A DNA stretch of 64,000 nt from Proteromonas lacertae (GCA_002245135.1 NGBS01001178.1:86802-150801); one strand, 5' to 3'; shown: positions 12,661 through 25,287, counted from the first letter of the stretch. The notes: generated by a model not told the origin, from the letters alone. Numbers and translations are program-made.

Positions 12661-14781
12661 TTAATCTTGATGAGAAACTGATAATAATTCTATTGAAGTG
12701 TTTTGAACATATAATTCAGCATATGGATATAATGGAGAAGGTAAATCTTTAACAAGTAAAACAGGAGATGAATTATTATGACTTATCCAAAATTCTCTTT
12801 TATTCATATCAACAATCACTTCATAAATTGAACCATCTCCATGATTTTTGATATTTGGATTTTTATTAACAACTCTTCCAATATGACAAAATTGAGCAAT
12901 ATCTTGACTTTCACCATCCCATGCATAATAATTACATGTTGTTGATTGATTATAAATATAATTACCAGGATATGTATTATTAGTTGATAATCCTAACATC
13001 ATACTATCATATTTACTTCCATTTTGATGAAATTGATATCTGATATGATAAACTCCATCTTCCATTTTCAAATTTAAATAACAATGATTAGAACCATAAA
13101 TTGTATTTGTTATTAATTTTCCATTATTTGAGATTGATATTCCATCACTTTTGTATAATTCTGTGAATTTAATCCGAATTTCTAATGATATTTTGAATTT
13201 CTTTTCATTTACAATATTCTTACAACTTATTTCATATTCTCTCTTTTTGATTTCTTTATCTACTTTTCCATTAATTATTCCATTTTCTTTTTCTATCATC
13301 ATTCCATCTGGCAATGAAGGATTGATTGAAAATTCACATCGATTTCCATCAAATAAAGGAATTATTAAGATTTCTTCATAAACACTATATGAATATTTTG
13401 ATTGAGGATATGAAAATGATGTGATTTCTTTTGTTTTTAATTCTTTCAATAATTCTTTATCTTTCATTATTTCTATCATTTCTTCTTCTTCTTCGAAACT
13501 CGGTTTATTCTCTTTTATATATTCTATTAATATTTCTTTAGATTTGGAGTTTAGATAATTATCTTCATTCAATATTCTATAAAGAATTTCTTTTCCACAT
13601 ACTTCCTCCATTATTGAAATACTCTTTTTATCATCAATGAATAAACATAAACATTTCATTGTTCGATTTCTTTTATTCTCATTATATTCTATACATAATC
13701 TTTCCAATAGATTTCTCTTTTCCATATTTGAGATATATTCTATTTAAATATATTTTTAGTATTTATACTTTCCATTTTCACATTTTTATATTTCATTATC
13801 ATCAATACTATTTCGATCATCTTTATATTATTCATTTCTAATATACACAGTATTTCATCATTCAATTCTTCTTCTTTCATTTTATCCAATATTCTTCTTT
13901 CTTCTTCATTAAAGTCTTCTTCTTCTTTATCTTTATTGTAATTGTTGATTATTACATTTTGAATTCTCTCATCTTTTATTAAATATATTTCTATATGATT
14001 TTTACATTCATTCTCTTTTAATTCTATTTTCATTTCTTTCAACATTTCTTTATTCTCTTTTTCTATCTCTTTCTCTTTTATCCTTTCTATATCGATATCT
14101 TCTTCTATCAATTGTTTAAAATCATCTTCTATCTCTTTATTTTCTTTCTTATTCTTTTGGAATTTATACCATTCTAATAATCGATTTAATAACCATAACT
14201 CATTCACTATTATCATATCTCTCATATTTAATATCTCAATCAAATTATTCATTTCTAATCTCAACAAATATTCATTCTTATATAAATATTTATATCCTCG
14301 CTTTTCTATTTCCATATTTTTCAAGTCTTCTATCTCTCTCAAACATCCACCAAATACATTACAGATATGAATTAACTTCATTAATACTTCATCATCTATA
14401 TTATTCTTCATAAATTCATAACAATCATTTATTATCTCTTTTTCACTATAACATAAACAAAACATCAACACTTCACACACATTCTCTTTACTGATTATCA
14501 ATTCACCACCACTGTAGTATTTCTCCATCTCATAATATCCAATTTCTTCGATTTCTTCATATAACTCGAAAACTCCAACAAACTCACGATCTAACAACAG
14601 TTTCTTCACAGTTTCATTTCCATTCACTAAAATTGATTTAATTGACATTATTCGATTATCTCTAATCTTCACTTCTATATCACCAAAACCACTTTCTACC
14701 AATTTTCGACATAATCTATCATAAATATAAATATAAAATATACCCCTCTTCTCTTATTGCTTTATTCACTTTTATTATCAT
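12661..14781 (-). CDS. BTB - putative Ig (He_PIG) - SPRY protein, copy B
   Basis: Exons (minus) 14781-14744, 14715-13769 and 13739-12661 give 687 aa, exactly the length of copy A, with 28- and 29-bp introns at the same sites. Domain order is the same: BTB, acidic helical region, putative Ig, SPRY. Most differences from copy A in the first 580 residues are single conservative changes. In the SPRY domain they cluster: HQNGSKYDSM versus HQNEYEDDYDSI; the stretch after TNNTY up to the IGRVVNKN motif; and AELYVQNTSIELL versus AVLGEYNSLELL. Small indels in these loops compensate so that total length is unchanged. It is convergent with copy A. Both copies look functional, with no stops or shifts. 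Confidence 0.85.
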
Positions 14782-15104
14782 CTTTATGTAAATATAAAAC
14801 AAAAATAACGAAATTCAATTTTTATCAAAATTTTGAATAACCCCAAACTTAAAATGTGATTTAATTCAATTGCAGAAGGTGTGATAAAGACAATAATACT
14901 CAATTGTGATCTATTAATGTATATTGCATATGTTGTGATGATATAAATGATGAATGTTAATTTTTAGTGTTAGTTAGTGTTATTGATAATGAAATGTAAT
15001 ATAAACATGATGTAAATGGTGTTTAATATTTGCCGCTGGAGTTGAATATTTATAGAATGTATAAGAGATATAAATAGATATTTTAACTTGTAGTGCAATA
15101 TCTG
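12668..15104 (-). repeat. Right arm of the 2.44-kb inverted duplication
   Basis: Reverse complement of 7931-10370. The outer boundary is aatatctg at 15097-15104; outside it the flanks differ. The small introns and the upstream ~320 bp are preserved in both arms. No terminal repeats or target-site duplication typical of a transposon are evident at the arm ends, so this looks like a segmental inverted duplication. Confidence 0.9.
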
Positions 15105-16198
15105 AAAGTGATGAAGGTTATAATGGTATTAATAATGAATGCATTATTGTGTTGAAGTGTTATAGTTGAAGATGGAATATTTGTAAATTGTGATAGTATA
15201 GTTGACTTTCCAATCAATTATTTTGCATGTAGATGAGATAATAATTATTCAACATGTTATTATCATTTTATAGTTATCTAATATTTTTACTATCTTTGTT
15301 AGTTGAAGTTTTTTGAACCAACTAACAATTAAAATATCAAATTAGATGGAATTTTAGAAGAAGAAAAGAAAGAATTATCAAAACTATTCATAAATATCAT
15401 ATTTTGGTTAATCTATCAAACTTGTGTTTTAGAATGATAATATAATATCTGTTATTGTTAAACAATTATCAAAATACTGAAATTTGTCTATTCAAGGAAA
15501 TAATATTTTAGTTATATTATTAAAGTGATTATTTTCTATTGTCTTACATCTTTACATTTCATAACATTTTAACTATTTTTTGTATTAACATCACATTAAT
15601 AAAAGAAATAAATCATGTTGAATGTTCTAGATACCCTTCATCATTTGATTCAATAATTTATAGAAATTGTTTCGTTTCAAAATTCATGTTCAGTCGTTTC
15701 AGTATAGTGATCTATTTCAACCAACAAATTAACAAAATGTTTGTCTTTTGTATAAATTAATATAAATAATAAATACTATTGTTAATTCTATGTATGAATT
15801 CGAAAAATGAGTTTGATTATTTAAATCAAATGCAAAATATGTGATTTGTGATAAAATGATATCCAATATTCCAAATATCAACATGCATGTATGTGTATTT
15901 ACGTTTAAGCCTGATTTAAGTAAAGGACTATCACTTGATCCTTTAAATGGTAGAATCTTAGGTACTCTTGAAGAAGAAATCCAGCAAACATATACTGTGA
16001 CATTAATCAGATTAGATGAAAGTATAATGAGCAGTATATTAGAAGTGAATAATATAGTTTCTTAATTTAGAATAGTTTGGGATATTCCAACTTCATTATC
16101 CTGTGGAGTAAATGAATTGGGTATTATATAAGCTGATATTTATTTATACTAACACAATAAATTCAAAATAATAATAATAATAATAATATAATTCACAT
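15105..16198. other. Gene-poor region with a relic
   Basis: About 1.1 kb of AT-rich sequence between copy B and the 3' end of G6PD. Apart from the putative-Ig relic at 15841-16065 I see no coding sequence, RNA gene or clear repeat other than a short (AAT)n stretch near 16168-16190. Confidence 0.5.
15841..16065 (+). pseudogene. Relic of a putative-Ig (He_PIG) domain
   Basis: A short frame encodes FTFKPDLSKGLSLDPLNG followed by RILGTLEEEIQQTYTVTL. It has the PxLxxGLxxD..xGxIxGT..xxxxxTYxVT pattern of the putative-Ig family found in the neighbouring BTB-SPRY proteins. No upstream BTB or downstream SPRY coding sequence is joined to it. It is best read as a fragment of a former family member and not as a gene. 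Confidence 0.5.
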
Positions 16199-17856
16199 TT
16201 ATTTACTCCAACTATATTTATCACTTCGAACATAACCTATTCTTTTTATTAATTCATATCCTTCTTTTGGACCTCGACTTCCCCATTCATATTCATACAA
16301 TGGAACTTTACCTTCATCAATTTCTTTCAATATTGGAGTAAAAATTAACCAACTTCGTTGTAATTCATCAAATCGAACAAAATGACTATGATCACCTCGA
16401 ATTACATCTAATATTAATCTCTCATAGGCTTCAGGTAAACGAGTATCTTTAAATCGATCTTTCAATGTTACATCTAATTCACTCATTATTGCACTTGTTG
16501 TTAAACCAGGACTTTTCATATTCATCTTTAAATACATTGCTTCATTTGGTTGAACTCTAATCACTAATTCATTTCGATCAACTCCACCAAATAAAGAACC
16601 AGGAATATCTTTAAATTGAATTCGAACTTCAGCTTTTCGTTCATTTAATGCTTTACCACATTTCAATAAAAATGGAACTCCAGCCCATCGACGATTATTC
16701 ACATGTAATATTAATTCAGCAAATGTTGGAGTTTTTGAATCTTTTGGAACTTGTTTATCATCTTTATAACCTGGTTTATCACCTGTTTTCTTATACTATT
16801 CATTATAAATAATTAAATATATATACTTGACCTATTACTAAATCTTCTTTCTTAGCTATTTCAGTTATTTTTAATACTTTCACTTTCTCATCACGAATAT
16901 CTTCACTTTCTAATGATATTGGAGTTTCCATTGCGATTAAAGCGAATATTTGCATTAAATGATTTTGCATTACATCACGAATTATTCCATATTGATCAAA
17001 ATAACCACCTCTTCCTTCAGTTCCAATATCTTCTTTAAAGACGATTTGAACAGATCGAATATAATTATTATTCCAAATTGGTTCATACATCACATTAGCA
17101 AATCGAGTAATTAAGATGTTTTGAACCATTTCTTTACCTAAATAATGATCTATACGGTATATTTGATCTTCTGTGAATAACTTTGATAATTCATTACCTA
17201 GTTTTAATGAACTATCATAATCCTTCCCAAATGGTTTTTCGATAATTATTCTATTCCAACCTGCTTTTGCCATTAAATTCTCTATTATCAACAAATAATT
17301 GACATAAATTATACTGTTAATCCCTTCAGAAACAGGAGGAAATATTGTTGGAGGAATAGCAAAGTAGAATAATCGATTCTTCTATTAAAAAATAGACAAA
17401 ATGTTAATATACACAAGGATTTTTTATGTCAATACAATCACAGGAAGTAATATCACTTTCGAATTGTTCTACAACAGAACCTAATTTCTTATATCCTTGC
17501 TTTGCTGGGTCATAATCACCACTTACATAATCACAGTGTTCTAAGAAGGCATTAACATCCTTTGCATCACCTTCTAGATGGGGCTTTATTTTATCACGAA
17601 AAGCTTTGTTTGTCATTTCAGATCTGGCATATCCAAAGATCATACATCCTCTTGGTAAATAGTCAGTTTTATATAGGTTAAATATAGCTGGGTAGGTCTA
17701 ATTTAGTGTAATATATAAAAATACTTTGTTAATAGCTAAATTGCCTGATGCACCAAAGACTATGATAGATAATATTCCATCAAAGTCTTTATTACCTTTA
17801 CCCCATTTAGCGCAACACACTGGCTCTGTTTTTACTGCTACTGGTATTTTATTCAT
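16199..17856 (-). CDS. G6PD: Glucose-6-phosphate 1-dehydrogenase
   Basis: G6PD oxidises glucose-6-phosphate with NADP+ to 6-phosphogluconolactone, the entry step of the cytosolic oxidative pentose phosphate pathway. Exons (minus) 17856-17725, 17697-17413, 17381-17315, 17281-16827 and 16795-16199 give 511 aa; introns are 27-33 bp. Motifs: the nucleotide-binding loop VFGASGNLA (family GASGDLA, so Asp is Asn here), IIEKPFGKD, the substrate-binding and catalytic RIDHYLGKE (His near residue 207), [19 protein letters not shown] and [10 protein letters not shown]. Length and motif order match the family over the full length, so the start at 17856 is well supported. It lies next to the superoxide dismutase locus, both on the minus strand; any link in redox metabolism is inference. 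The gene is intact. Confidence 0.97.
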
Positions 17857-18037
17857 CTTGTTTAAAAAAGAAGATTTTAGAATTTTTGAGCAGTTAGTTG
17901 GATTATAATGAAGAAATACAAAGCTATGTGATGAATACTAGTAGTTTTATTAGATTTAAATAAATTTTATATCTGCAAAATTAAATAAGAGCGTTTTTCA
18001 ATCAATCACAAAAATCAATAAAATAACCATAACAAAA

Positions 18038-19218
18038 TTAATCTTCATTTAAAGAATTTGATGGTGGTAAATCATCAAAAGAATCAGGGAAGTTAAACTG
18101 ACCTGGCTGTTCAAATAATCCCAATCCATCATTAGAAGGAAGCGTATCAGGTATAAATGGTAAAGATTTTCTATTGATAAGTACATATATATATATATAT
18201 ATATATATAACTATGAATATATACAATTTCATTTCACATTTTTCAGAACATAGAGTAATTTCATCAGAGTTAATCAAAATCTTACCTTTCACATTAAGTC
18301 TTTCAATTCTTTGCTATATATATATATATATATAATAAATAATAAATATATGCATACTTTATTAAGAGAACAAGCTTGTAGAATCTGATTATTATTAAGT
18401 AAATAGTATATATAATAAGTTAAATAATCTTGATTTGTATATTTCTCATTTTGATTCTGTTGATTTAACCAATTATACAATTGAGATAGTTCATCTTTAT
18501 TCCATTGATAATTTGAGACGAAAACTAACTTGTTTCTTTTCTTAAGACATTCAAATATTTTATCTAATAAATGGTTATTCAATCTTTCATTTGGATTGTT
18601 TAATACATACTCTCTTTCGAGTGATATTAATCTGATAATGTCACTATTCTATACAAATATAATAATAATAATAATACATACATCATGATAATTAGCTCTG
18701 TTAATAGAAATTTCATACAATATATCAAAAATCAGTTTTACATCAATTTCATTCGTATTAATACTGTTTATATAAGTATATGCAATTTCTAGTGATATTT
18801 CTTTTAACAACATTAATATCATTTCTCTTTCTTTTATTCCTAATAATTCATCATTACTTAATAGTAAATTTAATCCATAAGAATAATCATTTTTTTGATC
18901 AAAGAAATAAAAGCTTAAAGATAAATATATGTAATTCTGATTGGCTGAGAAGATTGATGCAATCAAATTTGAGAATGATAATATTTCATTCTTATCATTC
19001 AATAAAGATTCTTCATATAAATGATATATCAAAATTGATGAAACTATATTGCATATAGTTGATATATCATTCTCATCTTTACAATTAGTGAAGTTTTCTA
19101 TATTTAAATATTCTGTTATATTGTTAATGTTATTCCTCTTTTCATTTATTAAGTATTTATCCAGTAATGAAGGAAGGATTGCAAACAATGAATTCTTATG
19201 CATAACTATCTCCATATT

Positions 19219-19259
<41 letters not shown>

Positions 19260-19726
19260 CTTCTCTCTTACAACAAGTAATGATGTAATTAACAAATACT
19301 TTCAATAATCTTGGTCTTAATATGTATAAATATATGGCATCATCTTTACACTTTTGCAAAAATATCTGTCTATCAATTAAACTCTAAACATAGAATTAAG
19401 TGTTAAAAATACTTTACTTACAACAATAAGACAATCACATATTTGAGTTAAAGTGTCATATTCACTGGATAAACTGAATGATTGTTGCTCACACCTATTA
19501 ATATGAATAACTGTAGAGAAATTAAATACATTAGTTCTTCTACAACTTTATTGGTTATAATATCCATAAATTCCTTTTCTGCAGCAAAATACTTCTCTAC
19601 ATCCAACGAAGAACTATAACAAAATAAATACTTCAATTACTACTTTATATCTTTACAAATAGCATGAGTCCTTAAATCGTTGGACAATGCTATAAATTCG
19701 TTAAACATTGGGGAATTTGCAATCAT
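18038..19726 (-). CDS. Hypothetical helical protein, eight exons
   Basis: I do not recognise this protein. Exons (minus) 19726-19644, 19613-19530, 19494-19422, 19383-19261, 19221-18682, 18648-18358, 18313-18225 and 18170-18038 join in frame to 471 aa. Introns: 30 (GTAGTA donor), 35, 38 (GTAAGT donor), 39, 33, 44 and 54 bp; three hold long TA repeats. The body is predicted all-alpha and rich in L, I, N and K, resembling an alpha-solenoid scaffold. The C-terminus is different: about 45 residues rich in P, D, S, G and F (FIPDTLPSNDGLGLFEQPGQ) and probably disordered. No catalytic motif, signal peptide or membrane segment is seen. Consistent splicing across seven introns argues for a real gene. 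Confidence 0.7.
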
Positions 19727-19833
19727 ATTTATCGAGATAAAGCAAAAATGTTTTTATATTAATTTGAAGGGAATCAAGCCTATATTATAAAAATCTTAAA
19801 ACATATTTAATATTTAATATAGATTTTATATAA

Positions 19834-20506
19834 TTAATGTTTTAAATTTAAGTTTGCAAAATCCCAATTTACTACATTAAACCAATCTATTATGAAAGAA
19901 ATAATGAATAATATACTTTTAATGTATTCTGGTCTTGCATTTCTGGTATCAATGTAATATGCATGTTCCCATACATCCATTGTGAGAATTGGAATACCAC
20001 ATCCACACTTAATTGGATTCATAGCATCATGTCCTTCAGTAATCATTAGTTTATTTGAATCATTTAATACTAACCATATCCAACCTGATCCAAAGTGTGC
20101 AGCACCTTTATTTGAAAATTCTGTCTTGAATTTTTCAAAATTACCAAAACTCTTTTCAATAAGTGTTCTTATTTCACCCTCTGGAATACCACCTGCTGTT
20201 GGATTCATACTCTATCATATATATGCAAAAATATACCTTCCAATAGAAGTTGTGATTAAAATGTTGAGCAGCATTGTTAAAAAGCGGACCTGATGAAGTT
20301 TTGATTATTTCTTCTAATGATTTATTCTCAATCTCTTTGAATTGCTTGAGATTGTTGTAATAAGTTTGATGATGCTTACCAAAATGGAAATTAAGTGTTT
20401 CACTTGATATGTACGGTTCAAGAGCATTCATTGCATATGGTAAAAATGGCTTTGGGATTTTTAACATTGACATAGAGAAAGAAGAATATTTCAGAATTTT
20501 AGTCAA
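19834..20506 (-). CDS. SOD: Iron superoxide dismutase
   Basis: Dismutates superoxide to O2 and H2O2. Exons (minus) 20506-20237, 20211-19917 and 19886-19834 give 205 aa. Metal ligands by alignment to the family: His41 ([11 protein letters not shown]), His85 (FNHNFYW), Asp169 and His173 (MDVWEHAYY). Gln81 in NNAAQHFNH is the position that marks Fe-type rather than Mn-type enzymes. The second intron (19887-19916) is 30 bp and stop-free in frame, so a simple ORF reading includes ten extra hydrophobic residues. Removing it restores the family C-terminus ([16 protein letters not shown]). A short Ser-rich N-terminal extension of about 14 residues could be a weak organelle-targeting sequence, but this is uncertain. 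Confidence 0.96.
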
Positions 20507-20572
20507 GCTTCAAACTTTATTATCAAGCCAAACTTAATTTTTTTTAATTATTATTTTTCTTAGTTAAATAGA

Positions 20573-21999
20573 ATGGCTGGTGAAGAAAAAAGCAAGACTG
20601 AAACACAAGAAAAGCCTGAAGGAAAAGAAAACCCAACATCACTCAACGAAGAAGAAATAGAAAACCTAAAACAACTAGTATTTACATTGAGGTTATATTA
20701 TTCCTAGAATTTAGGTCCATATGCACAGAGTATTCATGATGCAGAAGATGAGATTAAAAAAATCAAAAAAGAAGTTGATAATCTGATAGGTATAAATTAA
20801 CATAAATGGTTCACTTTTAAATATTTTATAGGTGTTAAAGAATCAGATACAGGTTTATCATTACCTAGTCAATGGGATTTACAGTCAGATAGAATGGCAT
20901 TACAAGGAGATCACCCCTTATCAGTAGCACAATGCACAAAAATCATAAACGGAAATACAGAAAAACCGATGTACATGATCACATTAAAACAAGTAGCCAA
21001 ATATGTTGTAGATTTAGACAAAACTGTAGCGCCAACAGATATTGAAGAAGGAATGAGAATAGGAGTAGAACGTTCAAAACTAACTATCAAATTACCATTA
21101 CCACCCAGTATAGATCCAACCGTTACAACTATGACAGTAGAAGATAAACCAGATGTTACTTATGATGATATTGGTGGTTGTAAAGATGCAATAGAGAAAC
21201 TAAGAGAGGTAGTTGAACTTCCTTTATTACATCCAGAAAGATTTGTCTCATTAGGTATTGATCCTCCAAAAGGTATTTTGTTATATGGCCCTCCTGGTAC
21301 TGGTAAGACATTGTCTGCTAGAGCAGTTGCTAATAGAACTGATGCTTGTTTTATTAGAGTAATTGGAAGTGAATTGGTACAGAAGTATGTTGGTGAAGGT
21401 GCAAGGATGGTGAGAGAATTGTTTCAGATGGCTCGAACTAAAAAAGCTTGTATTGTATGGATATATATATATATATAATATTATAATTATCTGAAATTTA
21501 TAATTTCTAGATATTTTTTGATGAAATTGATGCAATAGGTGGTACAAGATTTGATGATGGTGCTGGTGGTGATAATGAAGTACAAAGAACCATGTTAGAA
21601 ATAGTCAATCAACTAGATGGATTTGATGCTCGAGGAAATATCAAAGTATTAATGGCTACTAATAGACCTGATATATTAGATCCTGCATTGATGAGACCAG
21701 GCAGATTAGATCGAAAAGTTGAATTTGGTTTACCTGATATAGAAGGCAGAGCACAGATATTTAAAATCCATTGTAAGTCAATGAGCTGTGATAGAGGCAT
21801 TAGATATGAATTATTGGCAAGATTATGTCCAAATACTACTGGTGCTGAGATTAGATCAGTTTGTACTGAAGCTGGAATGTATGCTATAAGAGATAGAAGA
21901 AAGAGTATTAGTGAAAAGGACTTTTTAGAGTCAATTGAAAAAGTAATTAAAGGATATAAGCAATTCTCATCCACACCTAAGTATATGGTGTATAATTAG
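20573..21999 (+). CDS. PSMC2: 26S proteasome regulatory ATPase subunit RPT1 (PSMC2)
   Basis: One of six AAA+ ATPases of the proteasome base that unfold and translocate ubiquitinated substrates. Exons 20573-20677, 20708-20789, 20832-21454 and 21511-21999 give 432 aa; introns are 30, 42 and 56 bp. Domains: N-terminal coiled coil (about 20-60), OB domain, then the AAA+ core with Walker A GPPGTGKT (about 215-222), Walker B IFFDEIDA, the sensor-1 region MATNRPD, and RPGRLDRK with the arginine finger. RPT1-specific stretches include [23 protein letters not shown] and [18 protein letters not shown]. The C-terminus KYMVYN is close to the HbYX-like end of RPT1 that docks into the 20S ring. It is divergent from the SOD gene with only 66 bp between them. 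Intact. Confidence 0.98.
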
Positions 22000-22069
22000 A
22001 AATAATAATAAAAAGAACAAATTTATATTTTTTCTTTGAAGTTTTTGAGTGATTAACAAAATTAATTTA

Positions 22070-24157
22070 TTATTCAAATAACTTTCTATTATGAGAAGCA
22101 GGTAAATTCATTACCATATTCCTTCCATATTCGCTGTTCTGCAAGCCAGCTTGTCTCAAAGCCATAATCAATCTAAATCTTTGATCTTTAAATATTTCTT
22201 CATCATTATATCCATTTACTCTAAATATATCATATTCATTATATGGTTCAGCTGTCGAAGAGATTGTTCCTTGTTGTAAACGATTTGTATCTTTTTCAAT
22301 CTTATCAATAACAGGTTTATATGGAACAGATTCGATTAATTCTTCGATCTTTTTCTTTCTTATTTCTTCTTCTTCTTTTCTTCTCATTTCTTCAATTCTA
22401 TACAATATTAATAATATTAATATATATATATATATATACTTTCTTTCTTCCCTTTGTTTATCTAATAATTCTTTTCTATATTCAGTTCTTTCAACTAATT
22501 GTGGATATATTTCTTTTTTCTTTTGTTCTTCCAAAATTGCAATTCTTTTCATATTTTCTTCAATTATTTCATCTTCTTTTTTCTTTACTTCTTTATATTG
22601 GTCTACTTTATTCTTCTGTATAATGTTATGAAGTATTTGTTTAGATTCTTTGATTCTTTTATCTTGTTCCTCTTCTAGTTTTCTTCTTTCTTCTTCTTCT
22701 CTTCTTTCAGCTTCTTTTTCATCGTATTTTGCTTTTAGAATTGATAATTCTTTATGCTTTTCTTGCTTCTTTTGGTTTACTTCTGATTTTTCTATTTCAA
22801 ACAACATTTTTTCTTCATATTCTTTTAGAATATTCTGAATTCCATCTTTTATTGACTTTATTAATTCATTCTAATATAATATAAATTAAATATATATATA
22901 AAAATATTAACAAAATATACTATTTCTCTATTCCATTTTGTATTGGCATCTTTCATTTTAGTATCATAATAATAATACGCCATATATGTTTTATCATGAC
23001 TGATAATTTTATCAATATGATACTTCGGAAATTGAAGTTGAAATATTTCATATAAATCATTTTTATTTTTCTTTGAATATAGTTTTTCTAATTGTGTGAA
23101 TTTAATATGATCTTCCTTATTCCAATCTTCTTCAATTGATTGATTATTCTAATAAAAAAAAAAAAATAAGAGAAAAATACTGTTTTTGTATCTAATTCTG
23201 TTTTTAATTGTAATAAATTCTGAGTATGTTGATCTTGTCTCATTTTAAACACATTTCTCATTTCTTCACGATATAATAACAACTCATTTTTAGCTTTATT
23301 ACTCTTCAAAAATGATTCAAATATATCATCTATCACTTTACAATCTTCATATATTTGTTGTTGTTTATTATCAAACATACTACTATTCAATTGATTTATC
23401 TCTTCTGTTAATTCTATTTGTTCATTTTCTAACACATCTATTTTTTTATTTATATTATTTTTCATATCAGTTAGTGTTTTATATATTTCTAATTGATAAT
23501 ATTCTATTTGATCAATATCATCACATGTTTGAAGAAAACTTTTATATTCTTTCAATATCTGTTTAAGTGATAATATTTGATTATTTAATGTGATTTTATC
23601 ATCTTCTTCGTCATTTAAATATTTCTGTTGTAAGTTATATACATCTGTAGTTATATTCATTATCCTATTTATCTTGTTAGGAGATTTTCGAGGAGTTGTA
23701 ACAGGTGATTTTGGAGGTTGAATTTCAATTGGTTCAAATTCTGGTATATCTTTATTGGATTCACTTTTATAAGGTAATGGTGATGAAAATTTTGATTCCT
23801 GTGATCTGAGAGTGGTGTTTCTAGACATTAATTTTGATTTGAAGGGAGATTGCAGTTTTTTCTCTTCCAGTGTTGTGAATATTCGATCTATTGATTTTTC
23901 TAATATCTTTTTGCGTTGAAACCATTTTCCTATGTTCGTCTACCCACTGAACTCGATGTTTTCCTAGTTTACTTTCTTCTTGATGTTTTTTAACTCCCTT
24001 TTTAATATCTTTGTATTTTTTAAGAAACTTTGAGTCATCTTCACTTAGATCCCTAATTGCTTCTAATTGTTCATCTAAATCTCTATGACCTATTGCTCTA
24101 AATGGTTTCTTCTATTAATGATAATAATAATTCAAATACGTTAGTTATTCTTGACAT
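22070..24157 (-). CDS. CCDC148-like coiled-coil protein, one frameshift
   Basis: CCDC148 proteins are conserved, poorly understood coiled-coil proteins found largely in ciliated organisms. Exons (minus) 24157-24140, 24111-23181, 23148-22921, 22870-22440 and 22397-22070; introns are 28, 32, 50 and 42 bp. The strongest match is the C-terminal block around YNEYDIFRVNGYNDEE and RFRLIMALRQAGLQ. A SANT-like EDHIKFTQLEK...FPKYHIDKIISHDK region and an N-terminal KPFRAIGHRDLDEQ and HRVQWVDEH segment are also consistent. Long E/K/R/Q coiled coils lie between. Exon lengths sum to 1,936 nt, one over a multiple of three. The surplus base maps to a run of four A (minus strand) at 23925-23928, where the frame changes. 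Family call moderately strong; integrity uncertain. Confidence 0.8.
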
Positions 24158-24264
24158 AAAACGATTATTTTCAAAATTTTCTCAAACAAGTTTGATAGTT
24201 ATTTTCTTCAATATAAAGACATTTAAACATACATTCAAATAAATATTATAATATACTAGTTAAA

Positions 24265-25130
24265 TTAAATAATTACAGAATATTTTAAAGGAAGAGATGT
24301 GATTTTGTATGCTAAATCATCCAATTCAGCTTGTGTAGCAGTTGATTCATCACTATCTTTAGATTTATTCTCTTCCTATACATGTTGATTAGATAAATAT
24401 ATAAAAATACTATTTCTTTCACAGAATTACTGTAAAAATGACTAAATGCTTCAATCTCTTTTGTAGATACAAATGAAGATTGAAGATCATTCAAAATACT
24501 TGATATTTCTTGATTATTATTCTTCATTATAGAATCTAGCATTTGAGTTGGAAATGATAGAAAATTATTGAATTTTGAAGTTATTGTTTCATTGGAAGGT
24601 GTAGCAGAGGATGTTTGTAATGAATAACTATCATTATACAATCCAGGAATAGTAAATGGAATTCCATTAAAATCATTCAACAAATAATTATAAATATTGA
24701 AATATTGAATCAAATGGTGGTTTTAATTGGTATATTTGAAGTGAACATAATGGAAATGAAATTATTAATGTTGGAATTTCTATCAATTTGCTTTTTATAA
24801 CTTTATATATTGATAATTCTGATATACAAGTATGATCTATCAAAAAAAGGGAATTATGTATTTCCAATGCAAGCATATTACCTGGTTTTATATTACATCT
24901 AGATAAACAATATATTAGTGTCACATTGATACTTGAGCAGTAACAGCTGAAATTGAAAAGATGAAGGATCATTTTCTGCGGAATCATCAAAAAAGCATAC
25001 TTTATCATCGCATAGCACAGATAAACAACCTAAATATGAATAAAAACTATATACCACTGAATAATACTTGGATTAATATATCCGATCCTTTCAATGTCTG
25101 TATATCTGTGGCTAGTTTCTCAAAATATGA
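24265..25130 (-). CDS. Hypothetical protein, 5' end unresolved, one frameshift
   Basis: I do not recognise this gene. Exons read on the minus strand: 25130-25055, 25029-24933, 24898-24411 and 24375-24265, with 25-, 34- and 35-bp introns of the local GTAT...TAG type. An acceptor at 25131-25133 implies at least one upstream exon that I could not place in the 157 bp before BTF3. The frame changes near 24700 in a T-rich tract, where one base seems inserted; coding-like sequence (NYLLNDFNGIPF, TSKFNNFLSFP) continues in the next frame. The product mixes beta-rich N-terminal sequence (GSDILIQVLFSGCLSVLCDDKVCFFDD) with a Ser/Asn-rich helical C-terminal half. No motif is identified. Confidence 0.5.
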
Positions 25131-25287
25131 CTAAAGAATTCACAAATTCATGAATAAACATCACAATAAAAATTCAAAACTCAAGCCATAAACAAACTAT
25201 GAGTTGTAATAGTCCACATTCATTTAAATAGGAATGCTGAGGCTTAATTCACTCTTTTAATTTCATTAATTAAAATATCATTTCACA

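Noticed and set aside
19222-19260. Long TA repeats as independent satellite features or as coding Ile-Tyr runs
   Set aside because: Each sits inside an intron with proper donor and acceptor, so they are intron filler.
19495-19529. A 17-bp intron ending at 19495
   Set aside because: A 35-bp intron starting at an upstream GTATTT donor gives the same reading frame and fits the local consensus.
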